From Maylandia zebra (lineage: Eukaryota; Chordata; Actinopteri; Cichliformes; Cichlidae), in assembly GCF_041146795.1 (NCBI RefSeq), contig NC_135167.1:1352954-1416953 (forward strand): 64,000 nt of DNA, read 5' to 3'. The notes under the pieces were generated by a model, which made no database searches, was not told where the DNA came from, and saw only the letters and a program-made list of their open reading frames with translations. This document shows positions 29,488 through 43,600 of this stretch, in pieces; the first letter of the stretch is position 1, and every line of letters begins with the position of its first letter. The position numbers and the translations under genes are program-made.

Positions 29488-31556
29488 GTGAGCGCGCTCG
29501 CGTGTGTCTGTGTGTGTCCCCTAGCTGCTGGACATCGTCACGTCCCCCACCCATTTACCGCGAGGCCTGCTCCGGGACGCGCGCGCGCACATTGTCGGCA
29601 GCAGGGGCTCGCGGTGGGGAAATCACCGTCAGCGCGGGAGTCGTGCGCGCGCTCTGCTTACGTAACCACATTGTACCTCCGAGGCAAAGTGTGGGTGCTG
29701 TGCGCCGACGTGCACAGGTGGGGACAGATCAGGTGTGTGACCGCGGGCGATGTTCACTGCTCGGTTTGTGTGGCAGGAAAAGTCGGAGCTGGAAGTTTGG
29801 TGTGTTTGGTGTGCGGCTTTGTGTGGATTACATCCTCCTGTATGCGTGCGTGCGTGTGTGGGTAGGATGGGTGGGTGGAGGGGTTTCCACTGGATGAGTC
29901 AAAGCCTGTTGGGTAATGGATGGTGGAAACATTTGTGGGCAGTTTGTCATCTCCTCCTCCTCCCCCTGCTGCTGCTCATGGTTTCTTCTCTCTGCTCTGT
30001 GGAAAGTCCAGGAGCGCCGAGCTGCAGTCCTGGAAAGCTGAACAGAAAGTCAGACGATCCCTGTTTTACATCCTTACTAAAAGTGAAAGTGAAGCAACCC
30101 TCCATAGCAAACAGAGGCTCTGCACCATTTCATGGGCGGAGTCCACACGCCACCACAGAGGAGTCTGAGCCGTCCCACCGGGAGCGTCTCCAGAGCAAGA
30201 AGCGAGTTTTTAAATCAGAAATAAATCCAGCATCATCCTTTGGCATCATAAGGAAGGCGGGGCTCTTCCTCGACTTCTGCCGTTTCTCGCAGGTATCAGT
30301 GATGGCCACTCCCAGCTCGCTCTTTGTCAGCGAGCGGCGTTGTTGCCTTTTACCCCCAAACATCTCCTAAAGCTGACCGAGGCGCTCTTAGTGTCAAACC
30401 ACATGAGCAGCAGCAGGCAGGTAGCCGCTCTCCAAACACAGCACCAGCCTCTGAAGCGGGTTCGGCACAGCCAGGCTCTGTTTGTGTGAGCCGGGTTAAC
30501 AAAACCTCAATCCCGCGATGGTCGTTGGTTCTTTGTGTCATCGGTCGAGCGCTGAAGGCTCTAAATCTTTATTGGCAGGAAAATCTGTGACTCTAACAAA
30601 ACTACAGTTAAAAGTCCAAACTTTAACCCTCCTTCACTTTTACCACAGCTGTCCAGTGGGCCAAATTAGAGTGTTTGCCTGGCCAATTCTGGCCCCTGGA
30701 CCTTATGTTTGACACTCCTTTGATGGCCGACCTGCAGCTGTTATATGATGATAAACTTACTTAGAAATCAGCGGCTTTATCATCACCGTCGGTTAGGTCG
30801 TTGGATAAGCTGTTGTCATAGAAACAGTTTTATTTTCACATGTTTACACAGCTATTTTCTTATCAGCTGTTTACGGTAAACAAACGCGTATGTGAGCAAG
30901 TGTGGAACCTTTTATCCCGTTACAGTGTAACAGTGTTTGTAATTTCTAAAACCTTTTAGATATTTAGGCAAAAATTAGATTTTATTGTTTTAAAAAAGTC
31001 GCGTCGAGTCCTGGAATCAATGCAGCTGATGATCTCCTCGTGACCCCCACCACCTCCACCTCATGTTTTATGTTTGTTCTCACTAAAACGCCGCGCTCAG
31101 GGGACCCTTAGTTGCCCTTTGACGAGCTTCAAGACTTTAATAAATGTCTGATAAATAAAAGAATAAAGTGACTGAAGCCTCTGCTGTGTGTCACACTGCT
31201 GGGATAATTCTCCACGTTTAGCTCGGGTCTGCTGTGTCGCTCGATTTCAGCCGCTTTAATAGAAGTCACAGGAAGTGTTGTACGCGCTTCTCAGGAAGCT
31301 GCAGAGTTAAAAATGTGTGAACTTTTACATGAAAGTGCTGATCAGTGTTAGTGGAGCTGAGGAAGCAGCTGCAGCTCAGCAGCCTGTGAGCTTCCACCGC
31401 TCTCACACATCTGGCGTGTCCACGCTCCAGCGCTAACAGGAAGTCTGCGCCTTTTAAAGTGCTCCTGCAATGGAAACGTCTGAAACAACGGGCTTACCCC
31501 GAAGTTCTCCGTGTGCAGTCGTCACCTCGAAGCATGACAGTGTGTGTTTGCACGCC

Positions 31557-31607
<51 letters not shown>

Positions 31608-34600
31608 CTCAGACGGGGTCTCTGGATTTAATGTCTCCCCCAGGAAAATGTTGGAAAATGTCATCTTTCCTGTTTTGTCCGATAAACAGTCCATGTGTGG
31701 ACGAGTAGAAGCCTGAACATATTCAACCAAGCGTGCGGCTGCTTCATTATCTTATCAGCTCCTCTAATCATCAAGCGCCATGCAGTGGCTGAACTCTAAC
31801 AGATGTGTTTAAAGGGGATTTCCACGGGCTGTGAATATAATTAGCAAGAAATGAGTAAAAACACAGGTGATGATGATGATGGTGGTGGTGATGATGGTGG
31901 TGGGGGTGTCGATGAATGATGCAGGGTCATCCTGTCTGGAGCCCGGCCCACAATAGCCCCTGATTCTGACTGAAAGGCCCGACTCGCAGGGCCACAGCCG
32001 AGCAGTCAGCTGTGCGCCGGGGAGAAGAAGAACGCCGTTTCTGTTCCAGCAGCTCACCTGTAAAACCCTCCTGCTGCCTTTTCATCAGAGTTGTTGGCTG
32101 CAGCCTCTTTCTGTCAGTGTGGCTCAGAGCTCTCGCTGTCAAGGAGAGACAGCGAGAGCTCTGAGAAAGGAAAAAGTCAAGGATCAGCTCGACCCCACAG
32201 CCTGCGCAGCGGCGTGATGGTCCGAAGCCGACCCGGCCGCTTCCTTTTGTTTGTGCGCATGAAATAAACGTTCTCATGCTGAGCACAAATCAGTTTGACT
32301 TGTTCTGATCAGCTGGGCAGCCTGCTGCAGCTCTTATCTTCATAGTCACATTTTATTTGGTCTGCCACGCCCTCTTTCAAACCCGGCGGCTGGCGAGCAG
32401 CTGTGTTAATGATTCTCACACCTTCAGACTTTCAGGTAGAAACGATCAAACCTGAATCATGATTCTGTTTTTTCCTGCCTGCTCCAGAAACCCTGTTTCT
32501 CTTTGTGCTTGAATGAGTCTTTTATCCCTTTTGGTCTGTGAGCGTCACAGCAGCTGCTGGTTTCTCGTTATGTTTCTCGTGAACAGTCAGTTTGGTCGGT
32601 CGGGTGTCTCTGCTCGCGTGCTCGCGGCTCGTTTAGCGGGAGGTTGCATTTTTAGGTCTCCACGTGGGAAACGGCCAAATGCTGCCCAGAAATATCAGAG
32701 AGTAGCTCACCAACGAGTACCACACACGCGTGAGCGCCGCGACGTGCGCTACAGTCCACGGGGAGCGAGGAGGCGTGCAGCAGATGGTCAGAGCGCCGCG
32801 TTTAAGGACACACACACGTTACCAAACCTTCTTACTTTCACCGTGTGCCGCAGCTGCTCGTACAAAGTGTGTGCGCAGCACTGAGGCATACCACTCCATC
32901 GTAGCGGCGCACCCTGAACTTTGACCTTCTGAGGAAAAGTGTAGCCGGAGCAGAGGAATGTGGGACCGACTGATAGGAAAATACGAGCGCGTGAAGCTGG
33001 ACTGAAGAGACAGCCCGGCGGGCGTTTCTGGACTCGGCCTTAGCGTTCTGTTTGCCGCCATGTTTTCAGGCGCCAGAAGCGACCTCGTTTGGATGACAGG
33101 GCGGCGTGCTGAGTTAGCACAGATACCTGCTCATTAGCGCTGAGCAACTTCCAAATGAAGCGCTTGATCTTCCCTCAGGTTCTCGGACACTCTGTTAGTG
33201 CAGCTGACCTCGCAGCAGCTGGAAGTGAGCAGGACGCCATTTTGGTTAAAAAAGCGAGAGAAATCAAAGACGTCTGAGTTTGTGTGTGCAGTGCTCAGGC
33301 AGCCGGGTCACGGTAGCACGAAGAGCGTGGGAAAGAAGCCAACTGGGCTTTGAGTTTGAAGGTGTTTGAGCTCGTAAGATGTCCCAGTTTCACTTTTCTC
33401 CCTTTTGACTAAACGTAGTCTTTAAAAGTAAAGATTGTTTCTCCATTAATCGAACTTTAAACGGTTCTTCAGGGTTAAACAGTTAAACTCTGGGTTTAAT
33501 CGTGACTCCTTTTTTAATCCTCAGTTACTGGTTTTAAGGCGGGGACGAACAAACGTGTGAAATAAACCGACCGGAGAACATCTGGATCATCGCTGAAACG
33601 AAATGAAAACAATAAAAACAGTCAAACCAAAGTAACGCCGTGACTTGCTGCGTCAAACAGGATGTGGGGGTGGGGGTGGTTTGGAAAGGAGCCGCATATC
33701 CCGACCCCCACCCTTCCTCCAACCCACCCCCAGCATGCCCGACATTCTGCCTCGCGCTTGTGCGGCGGGCAGAAATAGACAGCGGTGGGAGGGAAACTCG
33801 AGCTGAAGTGCGAGGACTTGGGCGGAGCAGCCGTGTTTTCTCTGCCTGTGAACTACGAGCTGAGCAGCAGCTATGATGGATGCAGATTCCAGTTATCCTG
33901 AAGTGGCGGCGTGGTACAAAACGCACGTGGATGCTTTTAGTGACAAGACTTCTTCTTCTTGTCCCACTGACCCGTCCTCTTCCGGCTCCCCGTCAGGTCC
34001 CGGCATTCCCCTGAAATAGGAGAGCACCCAGCATGACGCCACAGACCACACCCGGCTTCTTAAATATCCCGATACCTGCCGCGCTTCCTTTGTGTCTGGT
34101 GATGGGTCACAGCAGTCTGGCACATCTGCTCACATCTGCTTTTACACAGTGTAATAAACTGGAACCGTGTGGCTGGAGCTGGTGTGGGAGTCTGTTGCCA
34201 TCACACATGTGCATGATGATGATGATGATGACGAAGGTTTCATTAAATGTTAATGACATGAAATGAAAACAAAGCTTTTATAAAGTGTTATAGGTTCATA
34301 AAATCTAAAGCCAGGTCATTTTAGTCCATTGGTAGCTGGTTGCTAGGTAACATGGCATCATGTCTGATATAGATCAGATCTTCAGAGGTCTAAGGTGTAC
34401 CTGTGTGCCAGGTGTGCTTGGTTGACTGAACCGAGGTTTGGGGGCATTATCATAAAGCTGCGTCAACACAGGAAGTGACCAGAGAAAGTCGATGATGTCA
34501 GACAACTGCGGGTGAAAAAAAATGGAAGCAAAGTGGGCGGGTCCTAAGATTAACTTCCCACTACTTCGAGGTGAATGAGCCCCGCCCCTCCCTGAGCCTG

Positions 34601-37600
34601 GTTCTGCTGCAGGTTTCTTCCCACTGTCACCAAGCTGTCGCTCAAACGGGATGTCTGCCCGCCGGGTTTCTCAAACTGGAGTCGTCTTCACCGACGAGCT
34701 CGAGTCCCAGCTGATTTCCTGTGAGACGAAACCGTCGTCATTAACGCCTTTAATTGTTTTTGGACAACAAAGAGCATCAGGATCCTCCGGCAGCAGCTGT
34801 GAGTCACTCTGGGTTTGATCAAACTGTGATGGGATTAGTCAAACACAGGCGAGCCATTTCGTAATCCCAGCAGGCCAACTGGCCAGAGCACCCAACCAGT
34901 AACGGTTCACCAGTCGCTGCCTTTTATTGTCCTTCAGCGCTGATGGCGTTTGACATTTAAGAAAAGCTACGAATCCGTTTGTGCACAAGTTTAAGGAAAC
35001 GAATAAAGAACCAAACAAATGTTGATAAGTGCTGTCCATAAAGACCTCGCCACAGTGGGTCTTCCCACAGTGGGATGGAGGCGTGTAGACCACTCAGCTT
35101 GTTCACTGATACTGGAACAGCCCGGAGCAGTCGGTGTTCATGTCTGACCACCAGCTACAGGTGGGTGGAGTCTGGGTGGTGTAACTCGGCGCTGGAGTAA
35201 GCGAGCTGCACATCATCGTGCGCCTGCAAACCTGAGCCTTTCTAGCCTGTCAGGAGTCTCCCAGCACATTTCACCACATGTGATTCCTGCAGTGCATATT
35301 TGGGTGTTGTTGAATTATGCAGCTAAAATAATGAAGATTTTATTCTTTGCAACAACGTGGAGCAAGTATGCAAGAGGAGAAGCCGTGATCGTGGCTCTGC
35401 AGCTGCTGTGAAGGCCTGTTTGTGTAAACGAGCGAGAGTTCCAGCGAGAGCACTTTAACCCACAGACCGGTCACCAGTGATAACATCAACGATATCGCCT
35501 CATAAATACAAATTAAAATGTAAATGAATAACCGTCGGTCATTTCCATATTCCTCCAGGTCAGCCTGGAGGAGCTGCTGCAGGTAAGAGCTCAGAGTCGG
35601 CTGTGTTTGTGATCATGTAGGTGTCGCCTCCGAGTCCAGCTCCAGGCTTCATTTATGTAACGCATCTGGTTCAGCTCCAGTGATACTGACACAGCCTGCA
35701 TCACTTAGTGATATTACTGTAGTTACCTGCAATGTAAAGCACCTTAACGTGACTGTTGTCGTGCTTTGATGCTGTATAAATAAAGTTAAGCTGAATGTAG
35801 AGTCAGACACGCTCCCCGCGTTCAACGGTAACCTGCAGACCGATGAAGTCTGGCTGATCTGCTCACAGAGTCCAAATCTGCTCGTTTCAGAGCTTCAAAC
35901 AGGAAGAATCTGTTTAAGCAAACTTTGATCTTTGGAAGGAAGTCCGACTGGATCATTTATTTATTATGAAGTACGGTTGAGTCAGTGCTCCGCAGCTAAC
36001 ATTTTATCTGTCCCACGAAGTGTTTTCCCTGGCAGAGCTCCTGCAGTGTCTGCACAATGGGACCAACAGGAAGTGGAATGTCTCAGCAGGACTGGCTGAA
36101 ATTACATATTTTATAAAAGCCTCCAATCTGCTATTAGAATAATGTTTTTTTTCTCTAAACAATTGTGTAGAGAGGAGAAGGCGGCTCTGCTCTGCTCAGT
36201 GAAAGTGAGGCCTGAGCTCGTTTTTGAAACAGGAAAGAGTTTCTTCTGCTGATGAGACTCGGACTCCAAAAAGCAAACGACTTACTGAGCTGTGACGTTT
36301 GCATTCTCTTTGATTTTAGTGCTCGGTGAGCATCGAGCTGCAAACCTCTACCTTCAACCTGTCCTGAAATGATCCCATAATCATGGTTCACGTGCTCACC
36401 AGCACCTGGTCGAGCTGGTTCCAACCCTGTTGTTTTGTTGTTTGAGGTCAACTAACGGGAAATGTTGAGCATTAGGTGAATTTTGTCTGTTTATGAAATA
36501 TGTGTAGAAGATGAGGGTTCATCGTATACGTGTCCAAAGGAAGTTCTCCAGTTAATGAGGAATGAAATGAATGTGATCCAAATATCGGCCACAGCTCATC
36601 ATCCCAGCAAAGCAAGACAGGAATAAAAAAAGGAGCTTGAGGGGCTCAAAGAGTTGGGTGTTCGTCCTGTAATCGGAAGGTTGCTGGTTCAATCCCCGGC
36701 TCGGACAGTCTCAGTCGTTGTGTCCTCGGGCAACACACTTCCCTACCGCCTACTGGTGTTGGCCAGAGGGGCCGATGGCGCGATATGGCAGCCTCGCCTC
36801 TGTCAGTCTGCCCCAGGGCAGCTGTGGCTACAACTGTAGCTGCCTCCACCTGTGTGTGAATGTGAGAGTGGAATTGTAAAGCGCTTTGAGGGCCCTGAAA
36901 AGCGCTATATAAATGCAATCCATTGTTGTTGTTGTTAATAATAATAAATATAAGACGAGTGCAGGTGTGGTCATGATTTTCTGTCTGTCCAGTAAGTGAT
37001 GAAGGCAGAATTGATTAATAGACCACATCCATCCACCACAGCTGCAGTCGGAGGATGAGCTCTGCGTCAGCTGGTGGAGGAATCCTCACAGCGTTGATTC
37101 AAACGGCTACAATGAGGAAATCAATCAGCGACCAATACGGACGCATCCCGGCCGCAGACGCGTCGCTTCTCAGTAACGTGTCGGGGATTACGCCGCTTCC
37201 CTCCGTTCACGTCCCTGTCGACCTGAAAGTGACGAAGCTTGGTGCAGTCACAGTGGGAGGGTGTCCACGTCTCACCGCCACGCTCCGTGAAACACGTCCA
37301 CTCGGTGTGCTCCCTTTGAGCCGCATCCAGCTCGTTGAGACTCCACATTATGGTGCATTTAGCTCACGTTCCGCATGACGATCGCTGGAACTGCCCGTCG
37401 CCTCGCCAAGAGTATAAAGCTGCGTTCGTACTTTTAAATGACAAAGGTAGTAAACACCTTAAAAGGTTACTTGGCAACAAGAGGCGGGACTGTTGGTCAA
37501 ACTAACTAACGACTGCAGGAGTCAGAATTTAAGAAAGACGTCCTGAGCAGTCAGAGTCCTCTGTGCTCTCCCGGCTCTGCTCGGTGATAAATGATCAATG

Positions 37601-40600
37601 AAAATCTGCTGCGCTTCAAAAGGGGCGGGACTTATGACACAATCCGTGTTTACCTGGACGCATGGACTCAAAGCCTGACTGGAATAAAAATGCTTTGTGT
37701 AAACGTGCCAAGAATCTGTTCCTCCAATCAGGAGTTAGATCATCAGTTTGACAGGTGTGCGTTATGTCAGCCTCACGGGGACGCGTGGCGATCTAGTCTG
37801 AAGACGTGAACATGGCTGCTGAAGGGTTTCCCTGATCCAGCTTTAAATGTGTGGAGGCGAGCCCGCCTACGCGTGGCGTGGTGCCCGCCGGGCTCTGTTG
37901 GTTTATTCTGGGCGAGGCTTGAATTGCGCTTTTCTTCGACCCTGTCAGAGGCCGCGTCGTGAGCAGAGCAGGACTTTCTGGATCCTGTTCAGTCTGGAAC
38001 CTGAAGCCTGCTCCTGTTCTCGGTTTATCTTTACCTGATCTCTGTCTGGTGTCTCTGGCGGACATGTTTTTGTTTTCTCTCTCACTTCCTGGATAAGTGA
38101 TGGGGTCAGACGTGCAGAAGTGATGGTTTTTGTAACCTAGCAACAAGCACTTGTGACACTGCGATGAGGATGCGGTGGGCGCGTCCAGCGACTCTCATCA
38201 ATATGCGTAACTTTTTCCACATTCGGAGCGTCTGCTGTCTTTGCAAACGTCACACCGACAGTTTCCACGAAACAGTAAATGAGTCGAACAGCTGCTCGAC
38301 ATCTAAAAACGGCTGTAAGATGTGAACGTTCTGCACATTTTCACTCCCGTGTTGTGAAAGATGAGGACACATCACCATCAGAAAAGGAACAGCAGCGGAA
38401 AAATGAAGTTACGAATCCGACCGCCGTCTCCCATCTGATTTTAAACAAACTTCAGTCAGGTTTCTGACGCTGAAACAAATAAACGCTCCGTAACGAGGGC
38501 GTGCTCGTACCCTCAGACCACCCTCGCTCACTTCTGTTGCTGACCCGTTATGTAAACCGGTCTTGTTGGTGGGGTTGCTGCTGTCAGGGGTAAAGAGTTA
38601 AGTGCTTCTTAGGAAACAGCTCAGAGACCGTTTAGCCTCCCTGAGTCATGCTCCAAGTGCGTGTGTCGTGGTGTTGATCTGGTTGCTAGGCAGCAGCATG
38701 CTGTAGAGCTGGAATGGACCTCGATAATGGAGGAGGAGGAGGAGGAGGAAGATGGGGGTTGTTTTGGTTTCAGTGAAGCTTGAGTTTAAAATGGAGATGA
38801 TGAGCGTCATTTTTCAGCTTCACAGCTTCAGCAGATTGGTCTTATTGTCCTCGTGTAGATCACAGCTGCGTTTATAGAAATCAGGACTTGATCTTTTTGG
38901 ATGAATTTGGAGATTACATCAGTCCAACATACTGTCATGGATACAGGAAGGAAACCAGTCATTGAACTTTCCTCCTCACTCTGACTTTACTCTGACGGCG
39001 CTTCTTCCTGCAGTCGTCTTCGTCTGTGTGTGTGTTTAATTTGAAATGGAAACGTGTGTTTTGCCTCTGAGGCAGCAGCACACGCTGCAGCGGCTGCTGC
39101 TGCCGGCTTGTTGTTATCAGGCCCTCACAGAGATTTCCTCTGACTGGGGGAACATGTCGCTTCAGATCGGTTGCAGATGTGTGGACTTGTTTCTCAGACC
39201 GATGGTGGAGTGTACACCAGAAGGTGATGGGCTGAATGAAGATGCGTTCAACTTTTCTCTGTTTTTGATGGTTCAGTTTCTCTGAGGAGCCTCATTTGAG
39301 CCTCATATCTACAGTCTGTGTTTTACCTGCAACAGGTGGGGGTAAGTCACGCCCCCTAAGTAGACTACTGTGGATTTTACACCCCTGAAAGAATTAGTTA
39401 GAGTATAAGTGGATGCTGTGTTGAGAACTTTCAGTGCTTCACCTGCAGTCAGACAGGAAGTGAAGCCATTACTTTACTTGTTGCTCTTCCACCCTGATTT
39501 GTGCAGCTGTGTGAGTTTGGTGTTTCAGTGTGGATGCATACAAACAGCTTTCATGTGGATGACTACATGTGCCGTGTTCTGCGTTGCAGCTTACTGGAGG
39601 TGTAATCCTGGGAGTGGCCCTGTGGTTGAGACACGACCCCAAGATCTCCACCCTGCTGGGTCTCGAATATGATGGAAACCACGCCCCCAGCACCTTCTAC
39701 ATCAGTACGTACTCATCTGTGTCTGCTTCATGTCACGTGTGTGCTCACCACGTTATGCTCCTGTCTGTTTATGAATCTTTTATTTGTCCAGGTAAAATCT
39801 CACTGCCCTGGTTCATGGCAGCAAAGGTCAAAACAGTTAAAAACAAATCAGCGGACTTTCCTGCCGTCGTTCATTGTTAGATATTCTCAGCCCGCAGCTA
39901 TGAAAGCAGAAGGATTCATTTAGTGCTACAATCATAGGATGTATGTGAAACATTAGCTCGGTGCAGGTGTGATTCGCACCGATCTGAACCAGGATGCACC
40001 TGGTTGTGTAGCATGCAGCTAGACATTGGAGCTGAAAAACATCCCGTGTGAACTACAGATGCTAGCTAGCAACGAGCCTTGAGATGAAGGATAATTCTCC
40101 GTATTCTTCCTCCTGTATTTACTTTTGCTGCTCCCACCCCAGACACATGGTAACTGGACCGATTCTTATAAAGCGCTTTTCTACTCTCAAAGTGCTCTAT
40201 AAAACACCCAGTCACACCAGCACTGACTCTAAACTGAGTGCTGTCTAACCACATTCACACTCCGCTGGACGCATCAGAGAGCAACTTGGGGTCGATACTT
40301 GGCATGCAGACTGGAAGAGCCAGGGATCGAACCCCCGATCAGTAGGTGACCAGCTACCTCCTGAGCTACATCCACCTCCTCCACACATCTGGCCGGTGAG
40401 CAGACTGAACATGGTCACATGGTTTGTAGCGACGCATTTTTGGTTCGCTTGGAGTTCACGGGACTCGAGCCAGAGTGAACCAACTACAGGTGTGAAAATG
40501 TCCTCGGTGTTTAGCAGCTCAGTAACTTCCAGTCAAAATTGTCCTGTTCGTGCAGTGACCTCACAGCAGCCATATTATTGGTCACATGATGTCATTGAAA

Positions 40601-43600
40601 AGGCTCCAACAGCACAAACACGGTCCAGGTGAAGCTAGCAAACCGCTAGCAGCTTCAGCCACCTATCTGTCAAAGAGGCCACGCCCCTAATAATGCAAAC
40701 TTTAATACAATTTAAACAGGTGAGTTATAGAAGTCATGAGGAAGGAAATGATCCACAGAGACCAAACAGTTTGTTTCAGGCTGTAAACATGTTTATGGGG
40801 ACTGACTCGCTGCTGCCCCTGCTGGTTAGGACTGTCCTCTGTGAGCACCTGCTCACCTGGTCAGTTTTGTGCCAGTTTTATTGAGCTCATGATTAAATAT
40901 ATTAGTGAGTGAAGCCTTCATGTCCCTAACACTTAGTGCCTAATAAATAGGTATAAACTATCAAAGTTTAACGTTGTTATTTTAACATTAATAATGAATC
41001 AATCGTGCATCTGCCTCACAGACTGAAGTAGTTCCACTTATCAGGGCATAAATAGTTTATGTGGATCTATCAGAGAAACACATCAGCTCGCTGCGATGAA
41101 GGCTCACCGTTGTCCTCCTCGCTCTTATTAAAGCTGAGATGAAATCAGAATCAGAATCAGAATACTTTATTGATCCCTGGGGGAAATTATTTTTTGTTAC
41201 AGTGCTCCATTTTAAACCAACATTAAGACAAGACAGACAATACGCTAACTAAGAATAGTACAATATATACATATATATACATACATACATACATAAGTCA
41301 CTTATAAATAAATAGTTGGAAAAGAAACATGTGTAGTTGTAGCAGCAAACAGTGTGTTAAGTGGATGCGTTGTACAGGGAGATGGCCACAGGCAGGAATG
41401 ATTTCCTGTGTCGTTCAGTGGTGCATTATGGGTAATCTCAGTCTCTCACTGAACGAGCTCCTGTGACTGACCAACATGTCATGGAGTGGGTGGGAGGTGT
41501 TATCCAACATTGTCTTTATCTTGGACAGCATCCGCCTCTCCGACACCACCTTGAGGGAGTCCAGCTCCATCCCCACAACATTGCTGGCCTTACGGATCAG
41601 TTTATTAAGTCTGTTGGCATCTGCGACCCTCAGCCTGCTCCCCCAGCATGCAACAGCATAGAGGATCGCACTGGCCACCACAGACTCATAGAAAATCCTC
41701 AGCATTTTCTGGCAGATGTTGAAGGACCTCAGTCACCTCAAAAAATAGAGACGACTCTGGCCCTTCCTGTAAAGTGCTGTGGTGTTTTTAGCCCAGTCCA
41801 GTTTATTGTCAATGTGAACTCCAAGGTATTTATAGTCCTCCACAATGTCAACACTGACCCCCTGGATTGAAACAGGGGTCAAGTGTTTCCTGGTCTTCCT
41901 GAAGTCCACGATCAGTTCCTTGGTCTTTGCCACGTTGAGCTGCAGATGATTCTGCTCACACCACGTGACAAAGGAGTCGACCACAGCCCGGTACTCTGTC
42001 TCATCATCCCTGCTGATGCATCCAACCACCGCAGAGTCATCAGAAAACTTCTGAAGATGGCAGGTCTCTGTGCAGTGGCTGAAGTCTGTGGTGTAGAGGG
42101 TGAAGAGGAAGGGGGAGAGGACAGTCCCCTGTGGTGCCCCTGTGTTGCTAATCACCTTGTCAGACACACACTGTGGGAGACGTACATATTGTGGTCTTCC
42201 TGTCAGGTAATCAACAATCCAGGACACCAGAGAAGCATCCACCTGCATCGCTGCTAACTTATCACCCAGGAGGGTCGGCCTGATGGTGTTGAAAGCACTG
42301 GAAAAGTCAAAAAACATGACCCTCACAGTGCTCGCCGGCTGGTCCAGATGGGTGTAGACACGATTGAGCAGGTAGATGATGGCGTCCTCTGTTCCGAGAC
42401 GAGGCTGATAAGCGAACTGAAGGGGATCCAGATGTGGTCTTACTATGGGTCGCAGCTGGTCCAGGATGAGCCTTTCCAGGGTCTTCATGATGTGGGAGGT
42501 CAGTGCCACGGGCCTGTAATCCTGGGGGCCACTGGGACGTGGCGTCTTTGGTACAGGGACGAGGCATGATGTCTTCCACATCACCGGGACCCTCTGCAGA
42601 CTCAGACTCAGCATAAACAGTTTATGAAAGACTCCACACAGCTGGGGGGCACAGGTCTTGAGGACAAGGGGACTCACTCCGTCTGGTCCAGCAGACTTGC
42701 CTGAGTGAAGTCTCCTCATTTGCATCTCAACCTGGTATTGAGTGAAGGTGATGGGTGGGGGAGGGGTGTCAGGAATCTCACAGGAGGCAACATGTGAAGT
42801 CGAATGGGTTTAAAACTTTGGACCAAAGCCGTGCAACAGATGTTCTGAAGAACGTCCAGATGAGGTTGTAGCGTGGTAGGAGGGGCCTGGGTTTTGAACG
42901 CCGGTGGGGTCCCGCTGTGTGGAGTTCTCCATGTGCTTCCAAAGATTCCTGGATCAACTCCTGTGGTTCTTTCTTGGACCAAGAACCAACAAAGGAACCT
43001 GACCAGAACTTTAAATCCTCCCGACACACGACTAAAACATCCTCGTCCTCCAAATGTTCGGCTTCTTTAATTGCAGTCGTGGATTTTTGCAGCTCAGTTT
43101 TCTCTGACTGAAATCATGAATCTGGACCGCATGGCTTCCAAGCCTTCTCACATGTTTCTGAGGCTGCTGCTGTGAGTTTAAGTCACCGGAAATAAAAACA
43201 CTGAGCTCTGAACTCTGAGTGGCCACCACGCCTTGTAGATGAGAGAGAGGCTGCTGCAGAGCAGCAATGGCAAAGGCTCGACGCGCTGCAGCGCGGCGAT
43301 GACGGTATCGTGTCGAGCGTCAGCTGGGAACGGGCTCAGGAAACGCTGGACAGTTGGAGGATGGAAAAAGTTGATATGATGAATGTTATTTCCTGCTGAG
43401 TCGCACAGATTCAGGGTTTGACGTGCCTGATCTGTGAAGCCAGAGCATGTCGATCCCGCCTGCAGCTGCTGCAGTAATGGAGGGGGGAGGGGTTCTTGGC
43501 CCACTGCAGGCCTCTTTGTACCAATCAATCATGGTTTGAATACCACAGGGAGAGGCAGAGTGTTGCTGCTCACCATGATGTGCATCACTTTATGGACACG

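Noticed and set aside
29254-30370. Plus-strand open frames of 203 and 206 codons around cd81 exon 1
   Set aside because: One shares the exon 1 codons only out of frame and then reads into intron 1. The true cd81 frame starts at 29422 and ends at a canonical donor. CpG-rich sequence explains the open frames.
32123-32165. MicroRNA precursor
   Set aside because: The 18-base perfect stem with a 7-base loop is too short for a typical pre-miRNA and the arms match no miRNA I recall. Kept only as a hairpin.
42307-42579. Alternative-frame open readings over the Rex1-like element
   Set aside because: They are shadows of the reverse transcriptase frame, which carries all the conserved motifs.
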